A stretch of DNA of 45,636 bases from Candidatus Gastranaerophilales bacterium (GTDB taxonomy: Bacteria > Cyanobacteriota > Vampirovibrionia > Gastranaerophilales > JANQFW01), in contig JANQLL010000102.1 in NCBI GenBank assembly GCA_028280605.1, positions 1 to 45,636 on the forward strand, given 5' to 3'. This document shows positions 9,499-17,291 of this stretch, piece by piece. The notes below the pieces were generated by a model. That model was given only the letters and a program-made list of their open reading frames with translations, was not told the origin of the DNA and did not search any database. The first letter of the stretch is position 1; every line of letters starts with the position of its first letter. Made by a program: the position numbers and the translations under genes.

Positions 9499-10740
9499 TT
9501 AATTACTCCACAATTGACTCATTGAGACAGCCCACATATTATCGCCAAAGGATACAGTATTTTCTCCTGTATATAAAACAATACCAATAAACGAATGGCT
9601 CTTAGCTATATTTTGCGCAAACCACTTTAAATGCTTGAAACTTTTATTATCTACAACTGAACTCGACTTCACTTCAATACCAAGTAAAGAACCATCCTCT
9701 CTCTCAATAAGAAAGTCTATTTCTCTTTTTTCTCTATCTCTATAATGAAAAATTTTATACACTCCATTGTTTGCCTCTATTTGGGCGGATAATTCATTAA
9801 AAATAAATGTTTCTATTAATTTTCCGACTCTATCCGAATCAAACTTAACCTGTTCGGCATTCCAGCCAAGGATTGATGACATAAGTCCAGAATCTACCAT
9901 ATATGATTTTTCTTGCCTACCTATTCTTTCATAATCCGTTTTTGTCCATGCTGGCACTCGCTCTACAATATAAAGTGATTCTAATGCGTTTATATAGCTT
10001 TCTACAGTACTTCTTTGAATAGAAAGCTTTGAGCCTATCGATTTAATATCCATAAACTTGCCTGACCAAGCTGATAACACAGAAACTAAATCTTGCATTG
10101 CATCTTTTCTTCTAATATTGGTAATATCTCTTAAATCTCTTTCTAATAATGCTGATATATAGTCTTTATGCCAGTTTTTTCTTTCTCTATTTTCTAATTT
10201 TATTGTTTCTGGATATCCCCCCCTAAATGCTAAATTTATGACTGCATCCCTATCATAATAATTAATAGAAAAAGAAAAAGACTGATTGAAAGTTTTGTCC
10301 AAAAAATTTGGAAGTATACCTAAAATTTCACCCTGAGCTAAAGGTCTTAATCTTATTTTACTTACTCTACCGGCAAGAGATTCTCTTACATTTGGCAGTG
10401 ATTGAATATTAGAAGATCCCGTTAGCAAATATTGTCCTGGCTGAGGATTTTCATCAACAACTTTTTTAATTGCCAACAATAGCTGGGGTTCTCTTTGAAC
10501 TTCGTCAATTATTAGCATTTTTGAATTATGTTTTACAAATCCCTGAGGGTCAATTTTAGCAGCATTTAATAGGGTAATATCATCAAGAGTTCTATAGATA
10601 GTGTTTTCATCACTAATAGCTTTACATAAAGTAGTTTTTCCAGATTGCCGCGCTCCTGATAATAAAAGCACACGCCTTGTTTTTATATTTTTTTTTATAA
10701 TTTCTTCTTGCCAGCGTTTATAAATGTGTTTATTTTGCAT
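9499..10740 (-). CDS. AAA+ ATPase with DUF4143 C-terminal domain
   Basis: This 413-residue protein belongs to the widespread AAA_14/DUF4143 ATPases, whose biological role is mostly unknown. The N-terminal ATPase has Walker A GARQSGKTT at 29-37, Walker B MLIIDE ending at Asp79-Glu80, and the sensor-like LLTGSSN near 105-111. A winged-helix-like middle precedes DUF4143. The C-terminus has a restriction-endonuclease-like signature, REIDFLIE (Asp342) and GIEVKSS (Glu356, Lys358), as in PD-(D/E)XK folds, so nuclease activity is possible but unproven. All key motifs are present, unlike the broken relative at 34722-35867. The start ATG lies 12 bp from an array of six 23-bp tandem units, which would therefore sit in its promoter or leader. 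It is monocistronic. Confidence 0.88.
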   Translation of the reverse strand: MQNKHIYKRWQEEIIKKNIKTRRVLLLSGARQSGKTTLCKAISDENTIYRTLDDITLLNAAKIDPQGFVKHNSKMLIIDEVQREPQLLLAIKKVVDENPQPGQYLLTGSSNIQSLPNVRESLAGRVSKIRLRPLAQGEILGILPNFLDKTFNQSFSFSINYYDRDAVINLAFRGGYPETIKLENRERKNWHKDYISALLERDLRDITNIRRKDAMQDLVSVLSAWSGKFMDIKSIGSKLSIQRSTVESYINALESLYIVERVPAWTKTDYERIGRQEKSYMVDSGLMSSILGWNAEQVKFDSDRVGKLIETFIFNELSAQIEANNGVYKIFHYRDREKREIDFLIEREDGSLLGIEVKSSSVVDNKSFKHLKWFAQNIAKSHSFIGIVLYTGENTVSFGDNMWAVSMSQLWSN

Positions 10741-10751
10741 TTTTGAATATC

Positions 10752-10889
10752 CGCGATTTTAATAATAGAATCCTCACTATTTTTATACTATAAAACCCGC
10801 AATTTTAGCAATAGGTATCTCGCGATTTTAACACTAGAAACCCCGCGATTTTTATAATAGACATGTCGCGATTTTCATAATAGAAATAT
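10752..10889. repeat. 23-bp tandem repeat array (six units) upstream of the ATPase
   Basis: Units begin at 10752, 10775, 10798, 10821, 10844 and 10867, an exact 23-bp register. The consensus of the first 19 bases is CGCGATTTTNATAATAGAA, with the last four variable. The second unit (10775) is the most diverged and the third has CGCA. CGCG is striking against the AT-rich background. The array ends 12 bp before the start of the minus-strand ATPase gene and 27 bp from the stop of the next gene. It is too short and gapless for a CRISPR; it looks like iterated binding sites or a minisatellite. Confidence 0.88.
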
Positions 10890-10916
10890 TAAAACTCAGT
10901 AAAAACCTTGATATAA

Positions 10917-11942
10917 CTAGCCATTATTTACTTGATTGATAATAGTACCTTTTAAATAATTTTGAATATTATCTATGGTAATATCTAATATTTTTTGTAT
11001 AGCCCCCAAGCTGTCAAATGCTACATGAGGAGTAACTATAACATTTGGCAAATCTAAAAGTTTATGATTGATCAAGGATTTTTTTAAACAGTCCTCCCTA
11101 ATGTAATCAATTTTCATCAAATAATCCTCTTCTCTTATAATCAAATCTTCACACTCTAATACATCTAACCCTGCCCCAGCCACAATACCATCCTTAATCG
11201 CAACGTAAAGGTCCTCTGTGTTGATAATTTCTCCCCTTGCAGTATTTATTATAATTACACCTTTTTTCATTTTTTTAAAAGAATCTTTATTAAGCATATG
11301 AGCATTCTGTTTTGTTGCCGGCGCATGAAGGCTAATTATATCCGAGCGTTTATATAGTTCATCCAGCTCAACATACTCAAAGTTCCACTGTTTAGCTAAA
11401 TCTGGCTTCGGGTAAATATCATAAGCCAGTATATCCATACAAAATCCGTTAGCTATCCTTATTGCTTGCGTACCTATACAACCTGTACCAATAATACCGA
11501 TAGTTTTACCATATAAATCAATACCCATATAGCCGTAAATATCAACGACTCCGTGCTGCAAGCCGGCATAGGCTTCATGGACTTTTCTTGTAATATTTAA
11601 TAAAAGAGCAAAGGCGAATTCTGCAACTGCTGCTTCTCCGTATCTAGGTACGTTACAAATTTTTATATTATTTTTTTTGCAATAATTTAAATCTATATGA
11701 TCATAGCCGGTAGAGCGCGTTGTAATTACTTTTAAATTTTCAAAATTCTCAAGCGCACTTGATTTTACAATTGAGGAAGTGAAAACAGACAAAATTTCCG
11801 CATCCTTAATCTCAGAGAAATCATGTATTTCGTGCAGGGCTTTGTCTATATAAACAGGTTTAAGCTCTTTTAAATCTTTTTTGACAAGATAATCTTTCTC
11901 TATGTCTTTTGTATCAACAAAAACTATTTTTGCAGCGCTCAT
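10917..11942 (-). CDS. D-2-hydroxyacid dehydrogenase (D-lactate dehydrogenase-like)
   Basis: This NAD-dependent enzyme of the D-isomer 2-hydroxyacid dehydrogenase family most resembles fermentative D-lactate dehydrogenases, which reduce pyruvate to D-lactate and regenerate NAD. With the start used here (341 aa), the Rossmann motif GTGCIG is near 152-157, the substrate-binding Arg is in NTARGE (about 236), the catalytic Glu is in LDVLECE (about 263) and the catalytic His is in VTPHVAFD (306). A longer TTG-initiated reading frame begins at 11957, but GAGGAG lies inside that extension just before ATG 11942, so 11942 is preferred. It is transcribed alone, behind a GC-rich hairpin region. Substrate (pyruvate or another 2-oxoacid) is inferred. 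Confidence 0.88.
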   Translation of the reverse strand: MSAAKIVFVDTKDIEKDYLVKKDLKELKPVYIDKALHEIHDFSEIKDAEILSVFTSSIVKSSALENFENLKVITTRSTGYDHIDLNYCKKNNIKICNVPRYGEAAVAEFAFALLLNITRKVHEAYAGLQHGVVDIYGYMGIDLYGKTIGIIGTGCIGTQAIRIANGFCMDILAYDIYPKPDLAKQWNFEYVELDELYKRSDIISLHAPATKQNAHMLNKDSFKKMKKGVIIINTARGEIINTEDLYVAIKDGIVAGAGLDVLECEDLIIREEDYLMKIDYIREDCLKKSLINHKLLDLPNVIVTPHVAFDSLGAIQKILDITIDNIQNYLKGTIINQVNNG

Positions 11943-12002
11943 AATATTTCTCCTCAATATTTATGAATTAAGGAAAACAAAAATTTTTCTTTTAATTTTT
12001 AA

Positions 12003-12066
12003 GGTCGAGCGAGTCGGCTATGCCGACGCAAAGCGAGACCAAAAAAGAATTTGCCCCTATGAGGGG
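12003..12066. repeat. GC-rich palindromic region
   Basis: In an AT-rich background this block contains GTCGGC-TAT-GCCGAC (12013-12027) enclosed by GGTC (12003) and GACC (12037), then CCCC-TATGA-GGGG (12054-12066). A sequence like the second hairpin and its flank occurs inverted at about 34643-34672. On the minus strand it lies in the leader region of the dehydrogenase gene. It may be a REP-like element or a structured leader. Confidence 0.5.
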
Positions 12067-12171
12067 TAAGGGGTGGATAAAAATTTTTGTTCCTTTTTTT
12101 AAATTTAATTTCGGTATAACAAAATGTAATAATAAAAGAAAGAAATATTAATTATCGATGGGGGTATTTTC

Positions 12172-12354
12172 TTGAGTAATTTAAAAGAGTTGAAAATATT
12201 AATAATATGCATTATTTTTGCAAATATATTAGCTGGAATTATATATGGGATTAAAAGCAATGTACCCGGCGCATTTAACTGCTTATGCTGGGGAGGCATT
12301 GCTTTTTATGTATTTATGAATATAAAAACTATTTTTGGATTAAAAGATGATTAA
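12172..12354 (+). CDS. Small two-helix membrane protein (60 aa)
   Basis: This 60-residue ORF has two hydrophobic segments (about 8-27 and 34-53) with a short loop, ending in a charged tail. It starts with TTG, preceded by GGGGG at a workable distance, and its stop overlaps the convergent rdgB end by 4 bp. Composition fits a real small inner-membrane protein, but no homolog is recognised, and the weak start keeps confidence moderate. Confidence 0.5.
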   Translation: MSNLKELKILIICIIFANILAGIIYGIKSNVPGAFNCLCWGGIAFYVFMNIKTIFGLKDD

Positions 12355-12935
12355 ATCTGTGATTTTAGCCAATTAACCATGGTTTTTAAAGCTTTACCGC
12401 GATGACTGATTTTATTTTTTTGATCAAGATTAAGTTCAGCCATAGTGGCATTAAATTCTTTGATATAAAAAACAGGGTCATAGCCAAAGCCGTTGGTACC
12501 TGAAGGCTTATCAATAATTTCACCTTCGCAAGTTCCGGTGGAAGAGTAAAGCGTTTTACCGGCTGGTGAAGCTAATACCATTTCGCATTTGAATCTTGCT
12601 GATTTTTCTTTTTTTGAAGATTCAGACACTTCTTTAACAAGTTTTTCAATTCTTTCTTTATCAGTATTTGCATATCTTGATGAATGTATACCTGGTCTGC
12701 CGTCAAGTGCATCAACTTCTAACCCTGAGTCATCCGCCAAAGCTGGAAGACTTGTAAGCTTAGCGGCTTCGTATGCTTTTATATAAGCATTTTCATTAAA
12801 TGTTGCACCATTTTCTTCTGGTGAAAATTCACCTTCAATTTCAATAACTTCAATATTTAGATCTTTTAAAACCTGTTGTATTTCTTTAACTTTGCCTTTA
12901 TTCTTTGTTGCCAGAACTATCTTTTTCATATCCAT
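12351..12935 (-). CDS. rdgB: RdgB/HAM1 XTP/dITP diphosphatase
   Basis: This enzyme hydrolyses non-canonical purine nucleoside triphosphates (XTP, dITP, ITP) to monophosphates, keeping them out of DNA and RNA. Family marks are the N-terminal KIVLATKNKGKVKEI (substrate and phosphate binding), ALADDSGLEVDALDGRPGIHSSRYA in the middle with the acidic metal ligands, FGYDPVFY, and SHRGKAL near the end. Length (194 aa) is normal. The first ATG is used because AAGGA lies upstream inside the end of uppS. The gene begins 6 bp after the uppS stop, so it is co-transcribed and probably translationally coupled. An ATG two codons downstream is a possible alternative. Confidence 0.95.
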   Translation of the reverse strand: MDMKKIVLATKNKGKVKEIQQVLKDLNIEVIEIEGEFSPEENGATFNENAYIKAYEAAKLTSLPALADDSGLEVDALDGRPGIHSSRYANTDKERIEKLVKEVSESSKKEKSARFKCEMVLASPAGKTLYSSTGTCEGEIIDKPSGTNGFGYDPVFYIKEFNATMAELNLDQKNKISHRGKALKTMVNWLKSQI

Positions 12936-12941
12936 CTTTAA

Positions 12942-13685
12942 TTATCCTTTCCCAAATCTCCTGTTTCTGTTTGCATATACCATAATAGCTTCTTTGAGGT
13001 CATCTTCTGCAAAGTCTGGCCACAAAGTGTCTGTTATATACAATTCTGAATATGCAGCTTGCCACAACAGATAATTACTTATTCGATATTCACCCGATGT
13101 TCTTATTAATAAATCTGGGTCAGGAATATCGCTTGTATAAAGATTTTGCGATATTAAATCTTCATCAATATCTTCAATTTTTAGATTATTATTGTTTATT
13201 AGCCTGGCTATTTTTTTTACGGACGTTAAAATTTCTCTTCTCGCACCATAATTTATTGCCATTTGAAGATTTAATCCAGTATTATATTCAGTTTTACTCA
13301 TTGCAGAATATAATATATCTTGTAGCTTAGCTGATAATTGTGACATGTCACCAATTATTCTTACTTTTACATTTTTTCTATGAAGTTCATCAATCTCATT
13401 GCTTATTGTTTTGCCTATAAGCATCATCAAAAAATCGACTTCTTCTTTTTTTCTCCCCCAATTTTCAGTAGAAAAAGCATATGCTGTAATATATTTAATA
13501 TTCCAATCATCAGCAGTTTCTATTAAATTTTTTAGAGATTTAACACCATGATTATGTCCTGCAATTGCGGGGAAGTTATGTAGCTTTGCCCATCGACGAT
13601 TTCCATCCATTATTACTGCAATATGCTTTAGGTTTGACTCTTCTATTACTTGAGTAATTCTGTTATTAAGTTGATTTTCAATCAT
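12942..13685 (-). CDS. uppS: Undecaprenyl diphosphate synthase (cis-prenyltransferase)
   Basis: UppS adds isopentenyl units to farnesyl diphosphate to make C55 undecaprenyl diphosphate, the lipid carrier for peptidoglycan and surface polysaccharides. The catalytic Asp27 lies in IMDGNRRWAK, followed by AFSTENWGR and, near the C-terminus, LLIRTSGEYRISNYLLWQ and ELYITDTLWPDF, all family signatures. Length (247 aa) is typical. The ribosome-binding site is weak (GGCAGG), but the N-terminus fits the family. It is the first gene of the uppS-rdgB pair and diverges from the PadR-type gene. In many bacteria uppS sits beside cdsA and frr; here that cluster is 9 kb away. Confidence 0.95.
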   Translation of the reverse strand: MIENQLNNRITQVIEESNLKHIAVIMDGNRRWAKLHNFPAIAGHNHGVKSLKNLIETADDWNIKYITAYAFSTENWGRKKEEVDFLMMLIGKTISNEIDELHRKNVKVRIIGDMSQLSAKLQDILYSAMSKTEYNTGLNLQMAINYGARREILTSVKKIARLINNNNLKIEDIDEDLISQNLYTSDIPDPDLLIRTSGEYRISNYLLWQAAYSELYITDTLWPDFAEDDLKEAIMVYANRNRRFGKG

Positions 13686-13919
13686 ATTTATTTTGCCTGC
13701 CGGAAATATTTTTTACTTTATAATTAGATTACTCAAACAATAATTTAATATCAATAGTTAAAATTTTGGTATATAATAGATAAAAATACATTTACTCATA
13801 TTTTTTATAATAATTTTAATATTACGAGTCTAATAATTTCTTTTTTTATTATTTCTACTAAAATTAATATGATGCTGGATTAAGTAACTTTATTTAATTT
13901 AATTATTTTGGAGACGAAT

Positions 13920-14423
13920 ATGATTGAGTTGTTAGTATTGATTGTTTTATTCAAGGAAAGCAGCACGATTTATGGTGTAAAACAAAAAATAGATAAAAAG
14001 TTTTTTTTGTTTTTTAAACTTAGCTTTGGTTCCATACATCCTGCGCTAAAAAGACTTGAAAAAGACAATTATGTAGAACTAAAAACTACTTTAACAATTG
14101 GAGGGCAAAAAAAATCAATTTATTCAATTACAGAAACTGGAAAGAATCGTCTATTTGAACTAATGGTTAGTGATTTACCAGAAAATCCTTCACTTGCAAA
14201 CCAATTAATAGTAGTAAAACTTATGTTTTTGCATAAACTGCCTGAGGAAAGCAAGCATATAGTTATTAATAGCTTATCTGATTATGTTTCAAGCTGTAAA
14301 AAAGAAACAGATAAAACAATAAAGCTTGAAGAAGTTGAATCAAAAGAAGAAGAGCAATTCCTTAAGTTTTATTCCGAAAAAATACTAAGCTCTTACGCTG
14401 AATATTTAGAGATATTGAAATAA
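13920..14423 (+). CDS. PadR-family transcriptional regulator
   Basis: This 167-residue protein has an N-terminal winged helix typical of PadR: a hydrophobic first helix (ELLVLIVLF), SSTIYGVKQKI where PadR proteins have the GYEI segment, then SFGSIHPALKRLEKDNYVEL as recognition helix and wing, and SIYSITETGKNRL. The C-terminal part (from about 85) is helical, as in PadR dimerisation domains. A TTG-initiated longer frame begins at 13908, but GGAG inside it precedes ATG 13920, so the shorter start is used. It stands alone between divergent uppS and a bidirectional terminator; PadR regulators often control the adjacent gene or themselves, but no operator was identified. Confidence 0.85.
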   Translation: MIELLVLIVLFKESSTIYGVKQKIDKKFFLFFKLSFGSIHPALKRLEKDNYVELKTTLTIGGQKKSIYSITETGKNRLFELMVSDLPENPSLANQLIVVKLMFLHKLPEESKHIVINSLSDYVSSCKKETDKTIKLEEVESKEEEQFLKFYSEKILSSYAEYLEILK

Positions 14424-14431
14424 GTGCCTAA

Positions 14432-14469
14432 AAACCTGGTCTGTTAATTTGAATTTATGGACCAGGTTT
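14432..14469. terminator. Bidirectional terminator
   Basis: AAACCTGGTC (14432-14441) and GACCAGGTTT (14460-14469) form a perfect 10-bp stem with an 18-nt loop. T-rich sequence lies on both sides, so it can end both the PadR gene and the convergent protease gene, whose stop codon overlaps the right arm. Confidence 0.85.
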
Positions 14470-15166
14470 AATTTTTATCTAAAATAAGAAGACTATTTCT
14501 TCTATCTATTGTGTACTTGTAATTACTTAAAAAGCTCAAACCTAAGATACCTTGCACTCTACCTGAAGTTGCATCAGGCAAAACTACAGCTTCTACATTA
14601 CTTGATTCACTATTGCCTAACTTAACGCTTTTTAACGTTGTGAGTTTACCTGTTACAATTCCGTTAGCTGTACTCAGCTTGACTTTCTTAAAATTTTTTA
14701 AACCCAAAGCATTAGCTTGTTGCTGAGTTATAACCATATAACTTGCACCCGTGTCCAAAAGCATAGATAAATTTAGTCGATTATTTATTGTAACTTGAGG
14801 AAGTATAATTATATTTCCACGGTGATTTATTTTTATTTTATCAGCACTAATACCAGCATCTACAGCTATATTTTTCAAACCTTTTTTTGATTTTTGAGCC
14901 ACATAAGTATTTGGAAAATGCCTTATAATATACTGATATTCTTCTGCAGCATATTTATATTTTTTATTATATACAAGTGTCATTGCATAATAATATCTGG
15001 TAGTTGGACAATGTGGATCTTGCTGAACAGCGTATTCTAATATGTTTTCAGCCCTTAGATAATTTTTTTTGTTAAATTCCACAATTCCATCTTGTAAAAT
15101 TGAACCTAATACAATTTGTTGCGTTATTAAAATTAGAATGAAAAATATTAATGTTTTCTTTATCAT
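14468..15166 (-). CDS. Secreted TPR plus retropepsin-like aspartic protease
   Basis: This 232-residue protein has a signal peptide (about 1-21), one or two TPR-like helical pairs (about 25-95: ILEYAVQQDPHCPTTRYYYA, YKYAAEEYQYIIRHFP), and a single retropepsin-fold domain (about 110-232). The catalytic motif is LLDTGAS with Asp138, and the family's second hydrophobic-hydrophobic-Gly motif is ILGLSFL at 207-213. Such single-domain aspartic proteases act as homodimers. Export suggests periplasmic processing of a protein substrate, with the TPR part giving binding. No strong ribosome-binding site is seen. It diverges from the secreted beta-domain gene at 15251. Proteolytic activity is inferred from the intact motif. 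Confidence 0.82.
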   Translation of the reverse strand: MIKKTLIFFILILITQQIVLGSILQDGIVEFNKKNYLRAENILEYAVQQDPHCPTTRYYYAMTLVYNKKYKYAAEEYQYIIRHFPNTYVAQKSKKGLKNIAVDAGISADKIKINHRGNIIILPQVTINNRLNLSMLLDTGASYMVITQQQANALGLKNFKKVKLSTANGIVTGKLTTLKSVKLGNSESSNVEAVVLPDATSGRVQGILGLSFLSNYKYTIDRRNSLLILDKN

Positions 15167-15250
15167 GATAAATAGATCTATATCCGTTTTTTGTGCAGTA
15201 CAGTATAATATAATTATTATATACGTTTTTTACTTTTATGAGTAGTGTTT

Positions 15251-15856
15251 ATGAAAAAAAATATATATATTTTAAAAAATTTAATATCTTTAATATTAAT
15301 TTTTTGTATTAATTATTACACTTGCAGTGAGGCTTACGCTAAAAAAGTGTTAGTATGGGAAAATAACAGACATTACAAAGCATCGTTTCCTGCCGGAATG
15401 TTTTTTAAAGGAACATTGCAATATAAAATTTCAACAAAATTTAATAATGTAGGCGACACTGTTAAATGGATTTTACCAAACAGCCATCTGGCAGAAGATA
15501 TAACATTTATACCTGCCGGCTCAATAATTGAAGGTAAAATTTATCAATTAAAAAAGCCTCAAATCGGGCGAAATGGTTTTTTGCAAATTATGGTCGATAA
15601 AATTTATTTTCCAGACGGTAGAAAATTTTATATGACAGGACACATATGGACAAGAAGTGATGATGGTATAATTGGAGGAGAATCAACAAAAAGAGAAGGA
15701 TTCAGGCGGACAGTCCACTATATAAAGGATTTTGGTGCCGTTGGGCAAGTTGTACCTCATGGGCAAAGGGCAATGGGAAAGCATACTGAGATGAACCCAG
15801 GCACTGAATGGTTTATTGTACTGGATGAAAAATTTGACCTAATAATTGATAAGTAG
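15251..15856 (+). CDS. Secreted beta-domain protein, paralog of the next gene
   Basis: This protein of about 201 residues has a long hydrophobic signal sequence (about 8-29) and a beta-rich domain. That domain shares a pattern with residues about 165-270 of the next protein: a GxxVxxxLxxxxxxxxxxxLPxGSxIEGxI core, a Gly-rich turn (IGRNGFLQI), then an I-x-F/T-P-x-G-x-x-x-x-x-x-x-I strand pair. The layout is reminiscent of VirB10/TrbI C-terminal beta domains, but this is only a visual likeness. A GTG six bases upstream is a possible start; ATG 15251 is preferred because it starts with MKK and leads straight into the signal peptide. Possible role: envelope-associated structural or assembly protein. 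Confidence 0.7.
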   Translation: MKKNIYILKNLISLILIFCINYYTCSEAYAKKVLVWENNRHYKASFPAGMFFKGTLQYKISTKFNNVGDTVKWILPNSHLAEDITFIPAGSIIEGKIYQLKKPQIGRNGFLQIMVDKIYFPDGRKFYMTGHIWTRSDDGIIGGESTKREGFRRTVHYIKDFGAVGQVVPHGQRAMGKHTEMNPGTEWFIVLDEKFDLIIDK

Positions 15857-15994
15857 TATATAGAAATTGGTGCTCAAATGATTTACATAAATTGAGGAGA
15901 GATAAAAGAACTTTAATATAGTAATAAATTAATATGATATGATATTAAATAGTTGAGGACAAGAAAACAGATAGAATACAAAGGAGTATTATTA

Positions 15995-17110
15995 ATGATT
16001 AAGAAGTCTAAAAAATTAACACTTGCTGTATTAGTAGCGATCATGGCTTCTTCTAATGCAGCTTTGGTTTTAGCAGAGGATTATACTAACCAAAATGGTC
16101 AACTTTACACTAATCCAAGCACGTACAACGTTAATAATAACGTACCGGCAAATAATTATACCCAAAATTACAATAATCCACAAAATACGCAAGGGTATAA
16201 TCAACAATATAACGGTTATAATCCAAATTATGCTAATCCGCAAAACAATCCGAATATGAATTATAATGGCTATCAAAATAATAACAACCATGTGCCTGTT
16301 CAAAATTATAATAATTATTCCGATAATGCTAATACCCCTACAAATAATCCGGGAAGTGATCTTTCAACCGGTAATTATCAAGGTGTGCCAATGCAACCGC
16401 CTACATTTAATCAGCCTAATTATAGCCAGAACTACGGACAAAATTATGGACAAAATCAAAACTATGGGCAGCAAAATTTCAATACTCTCCCTCCATTACA
16501 AGGTCACGTAGCAACTGCGCCTATGGGTACTGCTATGACAGTTAGATTACCTAATTCTATAAGCAGTGAACATGCTTCAATAGGCCAAAGAATCAATACA
16601 ACTTTAGCATCCGATTTATCTATCGGCGGTAATATAATTCTACCAATGGGTAGCGTTATTGAAGGACAAATCGTTGATGTTAAAAAAGCAGGTAGATTTA
16701 ACAAAAATGGTGTTATTAATATAAGATTTACTAATGCAATTACACCTCACGGCCAAAGAATTCCTCTTTCTGCAAAAATTGCTACAGAAGATGGTACCGG
16801 CCTGATTAAAGGTGGTACAACAACTAATGCAGTGGTAGAAACAGCTAAAAAAACTGCAGTTGGAGCTGGACTAGGAGCTGCACTTGGCACAGGCCTTGGA
16901 GCTGCATCCGGTGGCAAAGCGGGTAAAGGTGCTGTATACGGAACTGCTATTGGCAGTGGTGTTGGCCTATTCAGTAATGTTATGAGTAGAGGTAAAGAGG
17001 CAATAATAAATGCTCATTCAACTCTTAACATTGTTTTGGAGCAAGCATTAACTATTAATATTAACCGTAACAACCCTGGAAACTCCAATCTGAATAAAAT
17101 GCCATATTAA
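15995..17110 (+). CDS. Secreted Asn/Tyr/Gln-rich protein with beta domain and glycine zipper
   Basis: With the start at ATG 15995 (AAAGGAG eight bases upstream; the longer TTG frame from 15953 lacks support) the protein has 371 residues. A clear signal peptide ends near residue 27 (VLA). A disordered region rich in Asn, Tyr, Gln and Pro follows to about 160, with repeated QNYGQN/NYNN units. Next comes the beta domain shared with the previous gene (about 165-265: LPMGSVIEGQIVDVKKAGRF, ITPHGQRIPL). The end carries a glycine-zipper-like stretch (about 295-330: GAGLGAALGTGLGAASGG), suggesting membrane insertion or oligomerisation. It lies just before the TonB operon with a structured terminator between. 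An envelope surface or outer-membrane-associated role is inferred; no family is recognised. Confidence 0.75.
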   Translation: MIKKSKKLTLAVLVAIMASSNAALVLAEDYTNQNGQLYTNPSTYNVNNNVPANNYTQNYNNPQNTQGYNQQYNGYNPNYANPQNNPNMNYNGYQNNNNHVPVQNYNNYSDNANTPTNNPGSDLSTGNYQGVPMQPPTFNQPNYSQNYGQNYGQNQNYGQQNFNTLPPLQGHVATAPMGTAMTVRLPNSISSEHASIGQRINTTLASDLSIGGNIILPMGSVIEGQIVDVKKAGRFNKNGVINIRFTNAITPHGQRIPLSAKIATEDGTGLIKGGTTTNAVVETAKKTAVGAGLGAALGTGLGAASGGKAGKGAVYGTAIGSGVGLFSNVMSRGKEAIINAHSTLNIVLEQALTININRNNPGNSNLNKMPY

Positions 17111-17121
17111 GAAAAGTTACA

Positions 17122-17182
17122 AAAATGTCGATACTAATAGTTTTAAACTATTAGGGTGGGATGGCGGGATAATCGGCATTTT
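17122..17182 (+). terminator. Two-level stem-loop with G-rich internal strand
   Basis: An outer stem AAAATGTCGAT (17122-17132) with ATCGGCATTTT (17172-17182) encloses an inner near-perfect stem CTAATAGTTT/AAACTATTAG (17134-17143 and 17145-17154). Between the inner and outer right arms lies GGGTGGGATGGCGGG (17154-17168), four G tracts in an AT-rich region. Position after the glycine-zipper gene suggests a terminator, but only a short T run (the TTTT of the right arm) follows, so it may be a structured leader of the tonB operon instead. Confidence 0.5.
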
Positions 17183-17291
17183 CTAAATTTAAAGTACTAT
17201 TACTTCAAGTGTCTACTAAGCTAATTGTGATATTTTAAATTTAGTGTTAAATTAATATATAGTAGTGATATTTTATGGGAACAATTATTAA

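Noticed and set aside
10752..10889. Considered as a CRISPR array
   Set aside because: The 23-bp units are contiguous with no unique spacers and there are no cas genes.
11943..11957. TTG-initiated extension of the D-2-hydroxyacid dehydrogenase
   Set aside because: The extension contains the GAGGAG ribosome-binding site of the better ATG at 11942.
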